64,000 nucleotides of DNA from Moritella sp. 5 (GTDB taxonomy: Bacteria > Pseudomonadota > Gammaproteobacteria > Enterobacterales > Moritellaceae). The DNA is taken from the NCBI RefSeq assembly GCF_018219455.1, contig NZ_CP056122.1:4551001-4615000 (forward strand), given 5' to 3'. The translations under genes were made by a program, and so were the position numbers. Below are positions 36,829-46,469 of the stretch, in pieces; position 1 is the first letter of the stretch, and every line of letters starts with the position of its first letter. The notes beneath the pieces are model-generated. The model did no database searches, was not told the DNA's origin, and was given only the letters and a program-made list of their open reading frames with translations.

Positions 36829-38361
36829 CTAAGGTGATAAGGTGTAGTATGCCTTTTTAGCGGCACTTGAATAGAATAGTAAAACGGTTTTACCCGGCTT
36901 CAATAACAAAGGCTTCGCACTAACAACAACCGGAACATCGGTAATATTCGTCATTGCTACCGTCTCTGAACTCGGGTCATCCATACTAACAAGGTTATCT
37001 TTATCATTAGCAAGTGTTGTATTTGACTGTGGTAAACTAAATCCGTTGTCAGATTCAGCTGCACTATTGGCAGCCTTATCGCTAATACTTGCTGTTGCAT
37101 TAACTAATGCTGGGTCAACTGATGCTGCTAATACAGGTATAACGGGCGCGATATCAGTAACAGATAAGCCTCTAGTCTGGCTTGGTTGCTGTAAATAATA
37201 AGCGCCTGGATCTAATGCCAAACGTTGCACTTGAATACTCGCCGGTAGCATATTCCAGCTACGTACATCAGCCATTTCACTGACCATGCTAGTAACATTC
37301 AATAACAAGGTCGCTAATCCACCCTCGTCATTTTTCTTCACTTCGTGTAATGCAGTTTGTTTAATAATAACCCGCGCTAATGCTGCTGCATATATATCAG
37401 CAGACTCAGCATCAAGATCGGCACGTGCTAATAAGTTTACATCATCAAATATTTCAGTTTCGGCCGTTTTACCAAGTACGCTAAAGCGCCAAGGTACAGG
37501 TTTAACATAATCATTGTCATAATAAGGTAATGCCAAGGAAATGTTATAGCCTAAACTTGGTACATAAACACTTAAATAACGTTGTTGCTTCGCTGATACA
37601 ACACCGCCCCAATACACTAAAATCAACTGGCTTTTATTGCGATCAGGCGACTTTACGTCATGCCCAAATTCTTTCACATATGTAGCATGTTCAGATCTGA
37701 GGCCTAATTGCTTTGACGCAAGCAGTAAACTGTCTTGCAATACAGTCGGTATCTTGATCTTACTGGTTTGCATTACTTGGTAAGCTTGACGATAACTGAT
37801 CATGGCATTATCGGTTTCACCGCCAAGTTCATACACCAAACCGCCCAAATAATAACTACTTGATACTAGCCCTGATAATCCATTATCCGACAGCCCTTTT
37901 GCCAACTCTTGCATTTGCAATACTTCAACACGGGCGCCATCAAGGTCATCTTCCATCAAGTAAGACAAGATCAATAACTGCTGTAATAACATTCGTTCAC
38001 TGGCAGTACTGGTATAGCTCCGTAACGTTTCATTAACCGTTACAGCGCCTATATTTTCGCTAACACTTAACGCTTGTAACTGATTAATTTCAGTTTTAGC
38101 GGCTTGTAGTTCACGAATACCACCCGCAAAATCACCATTTACAGCCCGCAATAAGCCTAATGTCAGTTTATATTGGGCTAAGTCACGCTCGGGGTATTCC
38201 CGTTGCGCAACGTCGGCCAATACCTGACTGGCATTACCATTATCTAGCGTTTGTGCCAAATCATTGAGTTGATGCTGCTGCAACGAGCAGCCTTGCAACA
38301 AGCTAAATACGATAATCGCGAGATAACGCCGCGAACGTAAAAATGTTAATACAGCTTTCAT
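36829..38361 (-). CDS. COG3014-type TPR-like lipoprotein
   Basis: Large lipoprotein of 510 residues. The signal ends in the lipobox LQGC (about 22-25) with Ser at +2. The N-terminal half (about 30-240) is helical with TPR-like spacing (GNASQVLADVAQREYPERDLAQYKLTLGLLRAVNGDFAGGIRELQAAK). The centre (about 240-380) contains a conserved-looking block (LILVYWGGVVSAKQQRYLSVYVPSLGYNISLALPYYD). A Ser/Asp-rich low-complexity stretch lies near 420-465. It matches what I recall of COG3014 proteins that travel with LpoB and LPP20 genes. Biochemical role unknown. It starts 9 bases after the LpoB-like stop. Confidence 0.75.
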   Translation of the reverse strand: MKAVLTFLRSRRYLAIIVFSLLQGCSLQQHQLNDLAQTLDNGNASQVLADVAQREYPERDLAQYKLTLGLLRAVNGDFAGGIRELQAAKTEINQLQALSVSENIGAVTVNETLRSYTSTASERMLLQQLLILSYLMEDDLDGARVEVLQMQELAKGLSDNGLSGLVSSSYYLGGLVYELGGETDNAMISYRQAYQVMQTSKIKIPTVLQDSLLLASKQLGLRSEHATYVKEFGHDVKSPDRNKSQLILVYWGGVVSAKQQRYLSVYVPSLGYNISLALPYYDNDYVKPVPWRFSVLGKTAETEIFDDVNLLARADLDAESADIYAAALARVIIKQTALHEVKKNDEGGLATLLLNVTSMVSEMADVRSWNMLPASIQVQRLALDPGAYYLQQPSQTRGLSVTDIAPVIPVLAASVDPALVNATASISDKAANSAAESDNGFSLPQSNTTLANDKDNLVSMDDPSSETVAMTNITDVPVVVSAKPLLLKPGKTVLLFYSSAAKKAYYTLSP

Positions 38362-38370
38362 TACGACCTA

Positions 38371-38973
38371 TTAATAACGTAGTTTACCGTTAGACACGAG
38401 TTTCTTCAGTTTCTTCTGACCAACCCATACTTTGCGGTTATCCGCTAGGCTGATTAGGCTTAAATCAACTTGGTAATAACGTACTTGCTCGCTAGATGCA
38501 GTATCAAGAATTGTGTTGATCTGACCTTTAAGGATAAAGTCTGCACCTTTCTCTTGGCCTGCAGCTTTACGTGTTGATTCAGAAGAATTTAAATCTTGGT
38601 CAATACGCTCTTCACGGATCTCGCTACGTTCGTCACTTGATGCAACAAACTCAACACGACCACTGTTAATTAATTCACGTTCCATTTCATTAACAAATGT
38701 TTTGGTATTAATGTGTTCATGGCTTAAATTACGCACAGAACCCACGATCACAGCAGGTGCTTTACCTGTTTTTGCCGCGAAGTTGCTATACCAAGGACGC
38801 GCTAGCGCATCGCTGATCATTTCCTGCGCTACCATTTGTGAGTCAGTATCATTCCAAGCACCACTTAAATCTACCGTTTGACCCGCATCAATACGCTCTA
38901 CAGAGGTACTACAGCCGGCTAATAATGACGATACTAAGATCGAGCCTAATACTAATTTGAATAACTTATTCAT
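38371..38973 (-). CDS. lpoB: LpoB-like penicillin-binding protein activator lipoprotein
   Basis: E. coli LpoB is an outer-membrane lipoprotein that reaches through the periplasm to activate the peptidoglycan synthase PBP1b. From the ATG at 38973 (AGGAAA upstream; a longer frame begins at 38991) it has 200 residues. The lipobox LAGC (about 17-20) is followed by Ser. The globular region (about 35-195) includes DLSGAWNDTDSQMVAQEMISDAL, VGSVRNLSHEHINTKTFVNEMERELINSG and GADFILKGQINTI, the LpoB family pattern. It lacks the long Pro-rich linker of enteric LpoB, so its reach may differ. Second gene of the lipoprotein operon. Confidence 0.83.
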   Translation of the reverse strand: MNKLFKLVLGSILVSSLLAGCSTSVERIDAGQTVDLSGAWNDTDSQMVAQEMISDALARPWYSNFAAKTGKAPAVIVGSVRNLSHEHINTKTFVNEMERELINSGRVEFVASSDERSEIREERIDQDLNSSESTRKAAGQEKGADFILKGQINTILDTASSEQVRYYQVDLSLISLADNRKVWVGQKKLKKLVSNGKLRY

Positions 38974-39027
38974 TGCTATTTTCCTTTCCAATTTGACGAA
39001 CGACTATTAATAACTTACTAAATACGG

Positions 39028-39519
39028 TTACTGCTTTGATTCTAATGCTGCTGCACGCTTAATTGCCGCTTCAAGATCAGACAGGTCTAATTCTGCAAAA
39101 GCATAAATATCGCCATTGTCTGGGTTCTTCCAACGGCCAATAATTTTCACGCCATTCAGTGCTAATTTCGTTTTCGCTTTAATTTCGCGCTCAACATTAG
39201 CGCTTACTTCACCATTGGCAGCGGCTGTATAATCAGCCTGCATCGCATCAACAGATGTCGCTAGGATACGCGCTATTTCGGCACGTGCACGACTATCTGC
39301 AACAGATTTTTGTAAAGATTCGTCAGCAATGCCATTTGACATCCCTACACCGTGTAATAGACGGCCTGAATCATTTTCAACTGCTTGTGTACCAATATTA
39401 ACCCAATCAGGTGCACCACTAACGCCTAAGTCGCTGTCAATGCTGGTTTGACTAGAACATGCTGATAATAAAGCCATTATTCCGGCTGCGACCGTAACTT
39501 TCAATGTTGCTATTTTCAT
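39028..39519 (-). CDS. LPP20-family outer-membrane lipoprotein (short form)
   Basis: A 163-residue lipoprotein with lipobox LSAC (about 18-21) and Ser at +2, so probably outer-membrane. The LPP20 domain (about 35-150) includes PDWVNIGTQAV, GRLLHGVGMSNGIADESLQKSVADSRARAEIARIL, and GRWKNPDNGDIYAFAELDLSDLEAAI. First gene of the operon running to 35755. The longer protein encoded last in the operon shares the same domain, so the operon carries a divergent pair. Confidence 0.8.
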   Translation of the reverse strand: MKIATLKVTVAAGIMALLSACSSQTSIDSDLGVSGAPDWVNIGTQAVENDSGRLLHGVGMSNGIADESLQKSVADSRARAEIARILATSVDAMQADYTAAANGEVSANVEREIKAKTKLALNGVKIIGRWKNPDNGDIYAFAELDLSDLEAAIKRAAALESKQ

Positions 39520-39611
39520 GATTAACTTATCCCTAAAAAGTGTTTAGATAATATATAGTATTATAATTTAAAATAATATTTAGCCAAATACACTTACGTA
39601 GCCTTTACACA

Positions 39612-39652
39612 AGCATAAAAAAACCAGGCAATCTACCGATAGTCTGGTTTAT
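39612..39652 (-). terminator. Terminator downstream of tsaD
   Basis: The arms AAACCAG and CTGGTTT enclose an 18-base region. On the minus strand a T-run follows (the plus-strand A-run at about 39616-39622). Confidence 0.75.
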
Positions 39653-39711
39653 TTTGTTCAAATTTACCGATATCGGTAGCTATGACAACTAAATTATCAA
39701 ATAGTTATGAC

Positions 39712-40755
39712 TTATATCGCATCCATTTGATCTAATGGCCAACGTGGGCGTGCAGTGATCTCTAAACTGTCATCGCCACCGTGACGTAAACGCTGTAAAC
39801 CGGCATACGCGATCATCGCGCCATTATCAGTACAGAACTCAATACGCGGGTAAAATACTTCGCCGTTTTGCTTATTCATCATTTCTGCTAATTTGATGCG
39901 TAAGTATTTATTTGCACTTACACCACCAGCAACAACCAGACGCTTAATACCGGTTTCTTTAATTGCTCTTCTTAACTTAATCGAAATGGTATCTACAACC
40001 GCTTCTTGGAATGCAAACGCAATATCAGCACGGGTTTGTTCATCAACCGCATCTGCACCCGCTTCTTCTGCTAACTTCTTTTCTTTAGCAATCGTATTCG
40101 CCGCGAATGTTTTTAGCCCTGAGAAACTAAAGTCTAAGCCGGGACGATCAGTCATTGGGCGTGGAAACTTATAACGTCCAGCGACACCGTTATCTGCTAA
40201 TGCTGATAATCTTGGGCCACCAGGGTAATCTAAGCCCAGCAGTTTCGCGGTTTTATCAAATGCTTCACCGGCAGCGTCATCAACAGATTCACCCAGTAAT
40301 TCATATTGACCAATACCATCAACACGCACGATTTGAGTATGACCACCCGACACTAGCATCGCTAAGAAAGGAAAATCTGGGGTTTTCTCTTCAAGCATTG
40401 GCGCTAACATATGACCTTCCATATGGTTAATACCTAATGCCGGAATATCCCACGCATAAGCGATACTACGACCAACCGTCGCCCCCACCATTAATGCACC
40501 AACCAGTCCAGGACCCGTTGTATAGGCAATACCGTCAATATCATCTTTAGTACAGCCCGCTTCTGCTAATGCGGCTTTAATCAGTGGAATAATTTTACGC
40601 ACATGATCACGTGACGCTAATTCCGGTACCACACCGCCATAATCGGCATGCAGTTTTACTTGGCTATAAAGTTGATGAGCCATTAGCCCTTGTTCATCAC
40701 AATAAATTGCAATGCCGGTCTCATCACATGATGTTTCTATTCCTATTACGCGCAT
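39712..40755 (-). CDS. tsaD: tRNA N6-threonylcarbamoyladenosine transferase subunit TsaD
   Basis: Transfers the threonylcarbamoyl group to A37 of ANN-decoding tRNAs, with TsaB and TsaE. Starting at the ATG at 40755 gives [13 protein letters not shown] and 347 residues, and puts the metal ligands in [10 protein letters not shown] at H111 and H115, the same numbers as E. coli. A second ATG at 40764 is closer to the AAGG site. ASKHA fold throughout: [19 protein letters not shown] (about 81-99) and [14 protein letters not shown] near 270. Divergent from rpsU, as in E. coli and Vibrio. Confidence 0.96.
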   Translation of the reverse strand: MRVIGIETSCDETGIAIYCDEQGLMAHQLYSQVKLHADYGGVVPELASRDHVRKIIPLIKAALAEAGCTKDDIDGIAYTTGPGLVGALMVGATVGRSIAYAWDIPALGINHMEGHMLAPMLEEKTPDFPFLAMLVSGGHTQIVRVDGIGQYELLGESVDDAAGEAFDKTAKLLGLDYPGGPRLSALADNGVAGRYKFPRPMTDRPGLDFSFSGLKTFAANTIAKEKKLAEEAGADAVDEQTRADIAFAFQEAVVDTISIKLRRAIKETGIKRLVVAGGVSANKYLRIKLAEMMNKQNGEVFYPRIEFCTDNGAMIAYAGLQRLRHGGDDSLEITARPRWPLDQMDAI

Positions 40756-40832
40756 TTTATTCATTCACCTTATACATGACTGCACAATAGTACCTGCGCT
40801 ATACTTATTTCTCCAGCGCCAAATTATTACGC

Positions 40833-40862
40833 TTTACATTTAATCGCGTTCTAGAGTACAAT
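40833..40862 (+). promoter_or_regulatory. Sigma-70 promoter of rpsU-dnaG-rpoD
   Basis: The -35 TTTACA (40833-40838) and -10 TACAAT (40857-40862) are each 5/6 to consensus, with an 18-base spacer. The start point is predicted at about 40868-40870. Confidence 0.7.
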
Positions 40863-40870
40863 TCGGCACC

Positions 40871-40895
40871 ATTTTTATAGAATTTCTATAAAAAT
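40871..40895 (+). promoter_or_regulatory. Perfect AT-rich palindrome at the predicted 5' end of the rpsU mRNA
   Basis: The 12-bp arms ATTTTTATAGAA and TTCTATAAAAAT flank one T. It begins at or just after the predicted start of transcription. As RNA it forms a 5'-terminal stem-loop; as DNA it could be an operator. A second small hairpin (TTCCA / TGGAA) follows at about 40905-40921. Confidence 0.6.
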
Positions 40896-40949
40896 ATTTT
40901 TAGGTTCCAGATAACTTGGAATCATCAAGCCCAAAGGTTGGAAGAAAAC

Positions 40950-41165
40950 ATGCCAGTAATTAAAGTACGTGAAAACGAACCGTTTGACGTTGCACTACGT
41001 CGTTTCAAACGCTCTTGCGAAAAAGCAGGTATCTTGTCTGAAGTACGTCGTCGTGAGCATTACGAAAAACCTACTACAGTTCGTAAACGTGCTAAAGCAG
41101 CAGCATCTAAGCGTCTAGCTAAGAAACTGTCTCGTGAAAATGCACGTCGCGTACGTCTATACTAA
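40950..41165 (+). CDS. rpsU: 30S ribosomal protein S21
   Basis: Small basic protein of the 30S subunit that helps initiation. From the ATG at 40950 it encodes 71 residues starting [27 protein letters not shown] and ending [10 protein letters not shown], almost the E. coli sequence. An upstream TTG at 40938 extends the frame by four residues but is inside the GGAAG ribosome site. First gene of the macromolecular synthesis operon rpsU-dnaG-rpoD, separated from dnaG by a terminator-like hairpin. Confidence 0.98.
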   Translation: MPVIKVRENEPFDVALRRFKRSCEKAGILSEVRRREHYEKPTTVRKRAKAAASKRLAKKLSRENARRVRLY

Positions 41166-41251
41166 TCTCTATTAGTATAACTACTGTATGCATTTTAGGC
41201 TTATCCCACTGAGTAAGTTTCTGACTTAGTCTGCTGAAGATAACGCCTATT

Positions 41252-41292
41252 AACAAGCCGTGAACTCCTAGAGTCACGGCTTGTTTGCTTTT
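41252..41292 (+). terminator. Partial terminator between rpsU and dnaG
   Basis: The 12-bp arms AACAAGCCGTGA and TCACGGCTTGTT are followed by TTGCTTTT. A hairpin in this place is known in E. coli to lower dnaG expression relative to rpsU. Confidence 0.85.
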
Positions 41293-41433
41293 CAAGACTC
41301 ATAAAATTTATTACCCTAGTCTTATAACGATGCCAGTACATAACTGATTTGTTCAAAATAAGTCACGTATTTACTGTAATTGTTACTGTAATTGCGATTC
41401 CCAATAATCTTCACACTCATTAGTTAGGTACAT

Positions 41434-43173
41434 ATGGCCGGTAGAATACCTCGCGACTTTATCGATGGCTTGATAGGTCGAGCTGATATCGTAGATATCG
41501 TCGAAAAACGCGTAAAGCTTAAAAAAGCAGGTAAAAACTACCATGCTTGCTGCCCGTTCCATAATGAGAAAAGCCCTTCTTTTACTGTCAGCCAAGATAA
41601 ACAGTTCTACCATTGCTTTGGTTGTGGTGCGCACGGTAACGCCATTGGTTTTTTAATGGAATACGACAACCTTGAGTTTGTCGACGCCATTGAAGATTTA
41701 GCGGGCTTTTACGGTGTTACAGTACCCAGAGAAGAAGGTGGCAATAATAACGGCCCGACAGCACCTGAGCGTAAAGATTATTACCAACTACTCGAAAGTG
41801 TCACGCGCTTCTATCAGTACCAGTTAAAAGAACACCCGAATAAACGTGTGGTTAATGACTATTTAAAGCAGCGCGGACTGTCTGCAGAAGTCATTACTAA
41901 ATATGCCATTGGGTATGCAGCCCCAGGTTGGGACAACGTATTAAAACGCTTTGGCCGTGACAAACACACCGAAGAACAGTTGCTCACCACTGGTGTATTA
42001 ATTGAGAACGAAGGTCAATCACGTCGTTACGATCGTTTTCGTGAACGCGTCATGTTCCCGATCCGGGATAAACGTGGACGTGTCATTGGTTATGGTGGTC
42101 GAGTACTAGGTGATGAAAAACCAAAATACCTGAATTCACCCGAAACGCCGATCTTCCATAAAGGTAAAGAGCTTTATGGGCTATACGAAGTACGCCAAGC
42201 CTATAAAGAGATACCCAAAATTGTCGTGGTTGAAGGGTATATGGACGTGGTGGCATTAGCCCAGTTTGGGATTGATTATGCAGTCGCGTCACTGGGCACA
42301 TCGACATCTGGCGATCACATGCAGACCTTGTTCCGCAATACCAATGAAGTGATCTGTTGTTACGATGGCGATAAAGCAGGTCGTGCCGCTGCATGGCGTG
42401 CGCTCGAAAATGCCTTACCGCAATTACGTGATGGTAAAGATCTCAAATTTGTATTTTTACCCGATGGTGAAGACCCTGATTCATTGGTTCGTAACCAAGG
42501 TAAAGATGCACTTGAGCAACTGTTTAAAGATGCACAGACCTTACCGGATTTTTTATTCAGTCGCTTAAGCCAAGATATCGATACCCATACCGATGTAGGG
42601 CGTAGTAAATTAGCCAGCCAAGCTAAGCCGCTGATTGAAAAAATGCCTGACGGTTTCTACCGTGGTATCGTATTAAAAAAATTAGCACGTTTCTTAGCTT
42701 GGGATGAAGCCAAGTTAAATAAACTATTTACGACTGTAGCGACGAGTAAGCCGGCCAAAAAATCGCTCCAAATAACACCAATACGCCGCGCGATTGGTTT
42801 ATTATTACAAAATCCTCACATTGGTTTTAACCTGCCGGTATTCGATGATTTAAAGCAATTAAAATTACCCGGCGTTAATATTTTATTAAAATTATTAGCA
42901 CAAACAAACAGTAGCGATCAGATCAATACAGCACAGTTATTAGAATATTGGCACGATACACCAGAGCAGAAAGCACTGATAAAACTAGCTGTTTGGGATC
43001 ATGGCGCAGATGAAGCGGTCGAAGCAGAGTTTTTCGATACTTTATTTGTTCTTTCAACACAAGTCATCGAACAACGTTTCAGTGAACTACAATTGAAATT
43101 AGCGCAAGGTGGATTGACTAAGGCTGAGCGTTTAGAATATAAAAGTATTCTCGATGAATTAAAATCATCATAA
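41434..43173 (+). CDS. dnaG: DNA primase
   Basis: Makes RNA primers for replication and binds DnaB at the fork. The 579 residues contain the CHC2 zinc finger with ligands C40, H43, C61 and C64 (CCPFHNEKSPSFTVSQ...HCFGC), the catalytic core with TOPRIM motifs (VVEGYMDVVAL near 265 and CCYDGDKAG near 310), and the C-terminal DnaB-binding helical domain (about 435-579). The ATG is preceded by TTAGG. Upstream terminator hairpin and downstream rpoD place it in the conserved operon. Confidence 0.98.
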   Translation: MAGRIPRDFIDGLIGRADIVDIVEKRVKLKKAGKNYHACCPFHNEKSPSFTVSQDKQFYHCFGCGAHGNAIGFLMEYDNLEFVDAIEDLAGFYGVTVPREEGGNNNGPTAPERKDYYQLLESVTRFYQYQLKEHPNKRVVNDYLKQRGLSAEVITKYAIGYAAPGWDNVLKRFGRDKHTEEQLLTTGVLIENEGQSRRYDRFRERVMFPIRDKRGRVIGYGGRVLGDEKPKYLNSPETPIFHKGKELYGLYEVRQAYKEIPKIVVVEGYMDVVALAQFGIDYAVASLGTSTSGDHMQTLFRNTNEVICCYDGDKAGRAAAWRALENALPQLRDGKDLKFVFLPDGEDPDSLVRNQGKDALEQLFKDAQTLPDFLFSRLSQDIDTHTDVGRSKLASQAKPLIEKMPDGFYRGIVLKKLARFLAWDEAKLNKLFTTVATSKPAKKSLQITPIRRAIGLLLQNPHIGFNLPVFDDLKQLKLPGVNILLKLLAQTNSSDQINTAQLLEYWHDTPEQKALIKLAVWDHGADEAVEAEFFDTLFVLSTQVIEQRFSELQLKLAQGGLTKAERLEYKSILDELKSS

Positions 43174-43422
43174 CGCTTGAAATATGATCCATTAAACCCC
43201 ATTTAATGTACTAACAAAAAAGAGTCGAATTAAATCGATTTATTACACTGAGTTAAAAGCTTTCGCCTAATATAACGTGATAAAAGTTAAAATTACGCGC
43301 ATTTTGACCACATAATTATACCAACAAGTAGAAAAAAGCACCGTTTAGCACTATACTGCTTTGTTTGCGCAGTGCTTTTGCGTCTGTATCTTTGAACCAC
43401 GTCACCGGAGTGGAAGTATTCT

Positions 43423-45249
43423 ATGGAATCCCCTCAATCACAATTAAAACTTCTTGTAGCTAAAGGTAAAGAACAAGGTTACCTAACATATGCAGAAGTA
43501 AATGATCACTTACCACAAGATATTGTGGACTCAGATCAGGTTGAAGATATTATTCAAATGATCAATGACATGGGTATTCAAGTGCTAGAAACAGCACCTG
43601 ATGCAGATGATTTGTTGATGGCCGAAAATACAACGGCGCCAGATGATGATGCCGCAGAAGCTGCAGCTGCAGCGCTTGCTTCTGTAGAATCTGAAATTGG
43701 CCGAACTACCGATCCTGTACGTATGTACATGCGTGAGATGGGTACCGTTGAATTATTGACTCGTGAAGGCGAGATCAAAATTGCCAAACGAATTGAAGAA
43801 GGTATCTATGCGGTACAAACTGCCGTTGCAGAATACCCTGAAGCAATTAACTCGTTATTAGCTGAATATGACAAGTTCCTTGCTGAAGAAACACGTTTAA
43901 GTGACATCATCACTGGTTTCATCGATCCAAATGCAGACGATGTAGCACCAACAGCAACACATATCGGTTCTGAAGTTCCAACCAAAGAAACTGACTCTGA
44001 TGATGATGATGACGAAGATGAGGAAGAAGGCAATAAAGGCCCGGATCCTGAAGAAGCAGCTGAGAAATTTGCCGAGTTACGCAAATATCATGCAGCATTA
44101 CTGAAAGGCATTAAAGAAGACGGGTTAGAACACCCGAAAACACGCCTACACGTTGAAATGCTAAGTGAAGTATTCCGTACTTTCCGTCTGATCCCAAAAC
44201 AGTTTGATCGCATTGTAAATAGCATGCGTGACATGATGGATCACGTACGTGTTCAAGAACGTCTTGTCATCAAGATGTGTGTTGAACAATGCAAAATGCC
44301 AAAAGCAGCATTCGTTGAAGCATTCGCTGGCCACGAAACTGACATTACTTGGTTTGAAAAAGCACAACAATCAGCGGCACCTTATGCGCAAGCATTACAA
44401 CGTATCGACTTTGACGTACGCCGCTGTGTCAACAAATTAAAATTAGTAGAAAGTACCACTGGTCTGACTATTTCACAGATCAAAAATATCAACCGTCGTA
44501 TGAGTATTGGTGAAGCGAAAGCTCGCCGTGCGAAAAAAGAAATGGTTGAAGCGAACTTACGTCTAGTAATTTCGATTGCAAAAAAATACACCAACCGTGG
44601 TCTACAGTTCCTCGATTTAATTCAGGAAGGTAACATCGGTCTGATGAAAGCTGTAGATAAGTTTGAATACCGTCGTGGTTACAAATTCTCGACTTACGCT
44701 ACATGGTGGATCCGTCAGGCAATCACACGTTCTATTGCTGACCAAGCGCGTACAATCCGTATTCCAGTGCATATGATTGAAACAATCAATAAACTGAATC
44801 GTATTTCACGTCAAATGCTGCAAGAGATGGGCCGTGAAGCAACGCCAGAAGAATTGGCCGAGCGCATGATGATGCCAGAAGATCGTATTCGTAAAGTATT
44901 GAAGATTGCTAAAGAGCCAATCTCAATGGAAACTCCTATTGGTGATGATGAAGATTCTCACTTAGGTGATTTCATTGAAGATACAACGCTTTCTTTACCA
45001 GTTGACGCTGCTACAAAAGATAGCCTTAAAGGCGCGACAGACGACGTTTTAGCAGGCCTAACAGCCCGTGAAGCTAAAGTACTGCGTATGCGTTTTGGTA
45101 TCGATATGAATACAGACCACACACTTGAAGAAGTGGGTAAACAGTTCGATGTAACGCGTGAGCGTATTCGTCAAATTGAAGCAAAGGCATTACGTAAATT
45201 ACGTCATCCTAGCCGTAGTGAACAGCTACGCAGCTTCTTAGACGAATAA
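43423..45249 (+). CDS. rpoD: RNA polymerase sigma factor RpoD (sigma-70)
   Basis: Primary sigma factor recognising -35/-10 promoters. The 608 residues carry region 1.1 (about 1-80), region 1.2 ([21 protein letters not shown], about 96-116), the non-conserved region with an acidic run at about 188-200 ([13 protein letters not shown]), regions 2.1-2.4 ([27 protein letters not shown] and [20 protein letters not shown]), region 3, and region 4 with the helix-turn-helix [30 protein letters not shown]. The GGAG site precedes the ATG. A 250-base gap from dnaG may carry a secondary promoter, as known in E. coli. Confidence 0.99.
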   Translation: MESPQSQLKLLVAKGKEQGYLTYAEVNDHLPQDIVDSDQVEDIIQMINDMGIQVLETAPDADDLLMAENTTAPDDDAAEAAAAALASVESEIGRTTDPVRMYMREMGTVELLTREGEIKIAKRIEEGIYAVQTAVAEYPEAINSLLAEYDKFLAEETRLSDIITGFIDPNADDVAPTATHIGSEVPTKETDSDDDDDEDEEEGNKGPDPEEAAEKFAELRKYHAALLKGIKEDGLEHPKTRLHVEMLSEVFRTFRLIPKQFDRIVNSMRDMMDHVRVQERLVIKMCVEQCKMPKAAFVEAFAGHETDITWFEKAQQSAAPYAQALQRIDFDVRRCVNKLKLVESTTGLTISQIKNINRRMSIGEAKARRAKKEMVEANLRLVISIAKKYTNRGLQFLDLIQEGNIGLMKAVDKFEYRRGYKFSTYATWWIRQAITRSIADQARTIRIPVHMIETINKLNRISRQMLQEMGREATPEELAERMMMPEDRIRKVLKIAKEPISMETPIGDDEDSHLGDFIEDTTLSLPVDAATKDSLKGATDDVLAGLTAREAKVLRMRFGIDMNTDHTLEEVGKQFDVTRERIRQIEAKALRKLRHPSRSEQLRSFLDE

Positions 45250-45298
45250 TTGAGCAGTTAGTTCTTTTCTTGTCTAAGTTATTGAATATAGCCTAGAC

Positions 45299-45330
45299 AT
45301 GCAGAAAGTATACTTATATACTTTCTGCAT
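45299..45330 (+). terminator. Hairpin after rpoD
   Basis: A perfect 14-bp stem (ATGCAGAAAGTATA and its complement, loop CTTA) lies 50 bases past the stop. There is no T-run after it, so it may be a 3'-end stabiliser or processing site rather than a simple terminator. Confidence 0.6.
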
Positions 45331-45363
45331 CTTAAGACGTCATAAAGAACGTTCGAGAGATCA

Positions 45364-45440
45364 GGGCCCTTAGCTCAGTTGGTTAGAGCATCCGACTCAT
45401 AATCGGCAGGTCCCCAGTTCAAGTCTGGGAGGGCCCACCA
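45364..45440 (+). tRNA. ileX: tRNA-Ile2 (anticodon CAT, lysidine-modified)
   Basis: A 77-base cloverleaf: acceptor GGGCCCT pairing with AGGGCCC, D-arm GCTCAGTTGGTTAGAGC, anticodon arm CCGACTCATAATCGG, T-arm CCCAGTTCAAGTCTGGG, encoded CCA. Anticodon CAT could be Met or Ile2. The pairs C4-G69 and C5-G68 and the TTCAAGT T-loop match E. coli tRNA-Ile2 (lysidine substrate) and not elongator tRNA-Met. E. coli ileX also lies just beyond rpoD. Confidence 0.88.
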
Positions 45441-45448
45441 AATTTTAG

Positions 45449-45480
45449 AACACTTGATGGAAACATCAGGTGTTTTTTTA
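45449..45480 (+). terminator. Rho-independent terminator of tRNA-Ile2
   Basis: The arms AACACTTGATG and CATCAGGTGTT (one G-T pair) have a GAAA tetraloop and are followed by a T-run. Confidence 0.9.
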
Positions 45481-45576
45481 TGCCTGTAAGAAAGTGATTC
45501 CGGTCTGCCTCAGGTTCTGACTGCTAGGCTAGGTCTGACTAATATGACAGACCCTGCGCTCTTAGTTAGGAGTTTG

Positions 45577-46200
45577 TTAACTCTTTCTTTTGAAAGTACC
45601 TGAATCGGTGTGTGTAAAATCCCCTCCATATACATTCAAGATCGTAATTTGAGAATATTTCAATATGTCTTTTTCTGACATATCTAAAGACATTTTAAAT
45701 TTAGTTGTTGTATCTTTTTCTGTCATAAATTTACTTTCAGCAACACCCCTCGTTGAACTCTCAAAGTTAATGACCTGCCCTGCTTTACCTTCGGCCACTA
45801 CGCATACCGCTCTTGGAATACAAAAAGAGTTATATACCATTTGATTTTTTTTATCGTAAATCAGATAACCTCTTTGATCATGAAATTTACCATTATCTCT
45901 TTTTCTAAAAACTTCTTGTTTGTAATATAGAGCTGTTAGATATTGTTCACTTGCATTTGTTGCATCTGCTGCAGGTTCAAATGTAATAGTTTCATAATAT
46001 GGTTCAACAGCAGGACCTCCCTTACCAACATTACTACCGGCCTGCCCTGGTGCAACATCTACACCTCCGAATTTTGTACTTTCCCATGTACCTATTAAAT
46101 TAGTTAATGGTCCTAAGTCTAAATCAGCTGCCCTCGCATTTTGTATAAAACTTACCGAAGATAAAGAGATTAAAGCTAATAGTGCTACTTTTTTATTCAT
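45577..46200 (-). CDS. Secreted nitrobindin-like (THAP4/DUF1794) heme-binding beta-barrel candidate
   Basis: A 207-residue protein with a signal peptide (about 1-24, cleaved after ARA). The mature part starts LGPLTNLIGTWES, the usual opening of nitrobindin and fatty-acid-binding-like ten-stranded barrels. YYETITFEP, LYYKQEVFRKRDNGKFHDQRGYLIYD and the C-terminal FTHTDSGTFKRK continue that pattern. H197 is in the position of the proximal heme histidine of nitrobindins. Two cysteines (FCIPRAVC) could form a disulphide. Export to the periplasm is unusual for the family. Heme binding and function are inferred. Monocistronic. Confidence 0.6.
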   Translation of the reverse strand: MNKKVALLALISLSSVSFIQNARAADLDLGPLTNLIGTWESTKFGGVDVAPGQAGSNVGKGGPAVEPYYETITFEPAADATNASEQYLTALYYKQEVFRKRDNGKFHDQRGYLIYDKKNQMVYNSFCIPRAVCVVAEGKAGQVINFESSTRGVAESKFMTEKDTTTKFKMSLDMSEKDILKYSQITILNVYGGDFTHTDSGTFKRKS

Positions 46201-46469
46201 GATTTAACCTTATTTTTATTGTGGATTATTGCCAATAAGATTATCCTCATTAATACTTTTGGGGTAATTGATTAAAACTATATGTTTAATCGTTTTTTTC
46301 AATGAGTGAATATAAACTAAAGTTCATCAAATCAGCTAAACCTATGTTTAAATAGAGGTTAAGTTGAACGGCTTAACTAAGCATAACTTTTACAGTCTTA
46401 TTGCTGCATAAACAAAGTGCTGCTAACGTCGTACGTTAAGAATTAAATTATATGCAAAGGAGTTGCATA

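Noticed and set aside
43806..44084. Minus-strand ORF with a long serine run
   Set aside because: It is the complement of the acidic Asp/Glu region of rpoD; the serine run is an artefact of GAT/GAA codons read in reverse.
45364..45440. Elongator tRNA-Met as the identity of the CAT tRNA
   Set aside because: Acceptor pairs C4-G69 and C5-G68, the T-loop sequence and the position after rpoD fit tRNA-Ile2 better.
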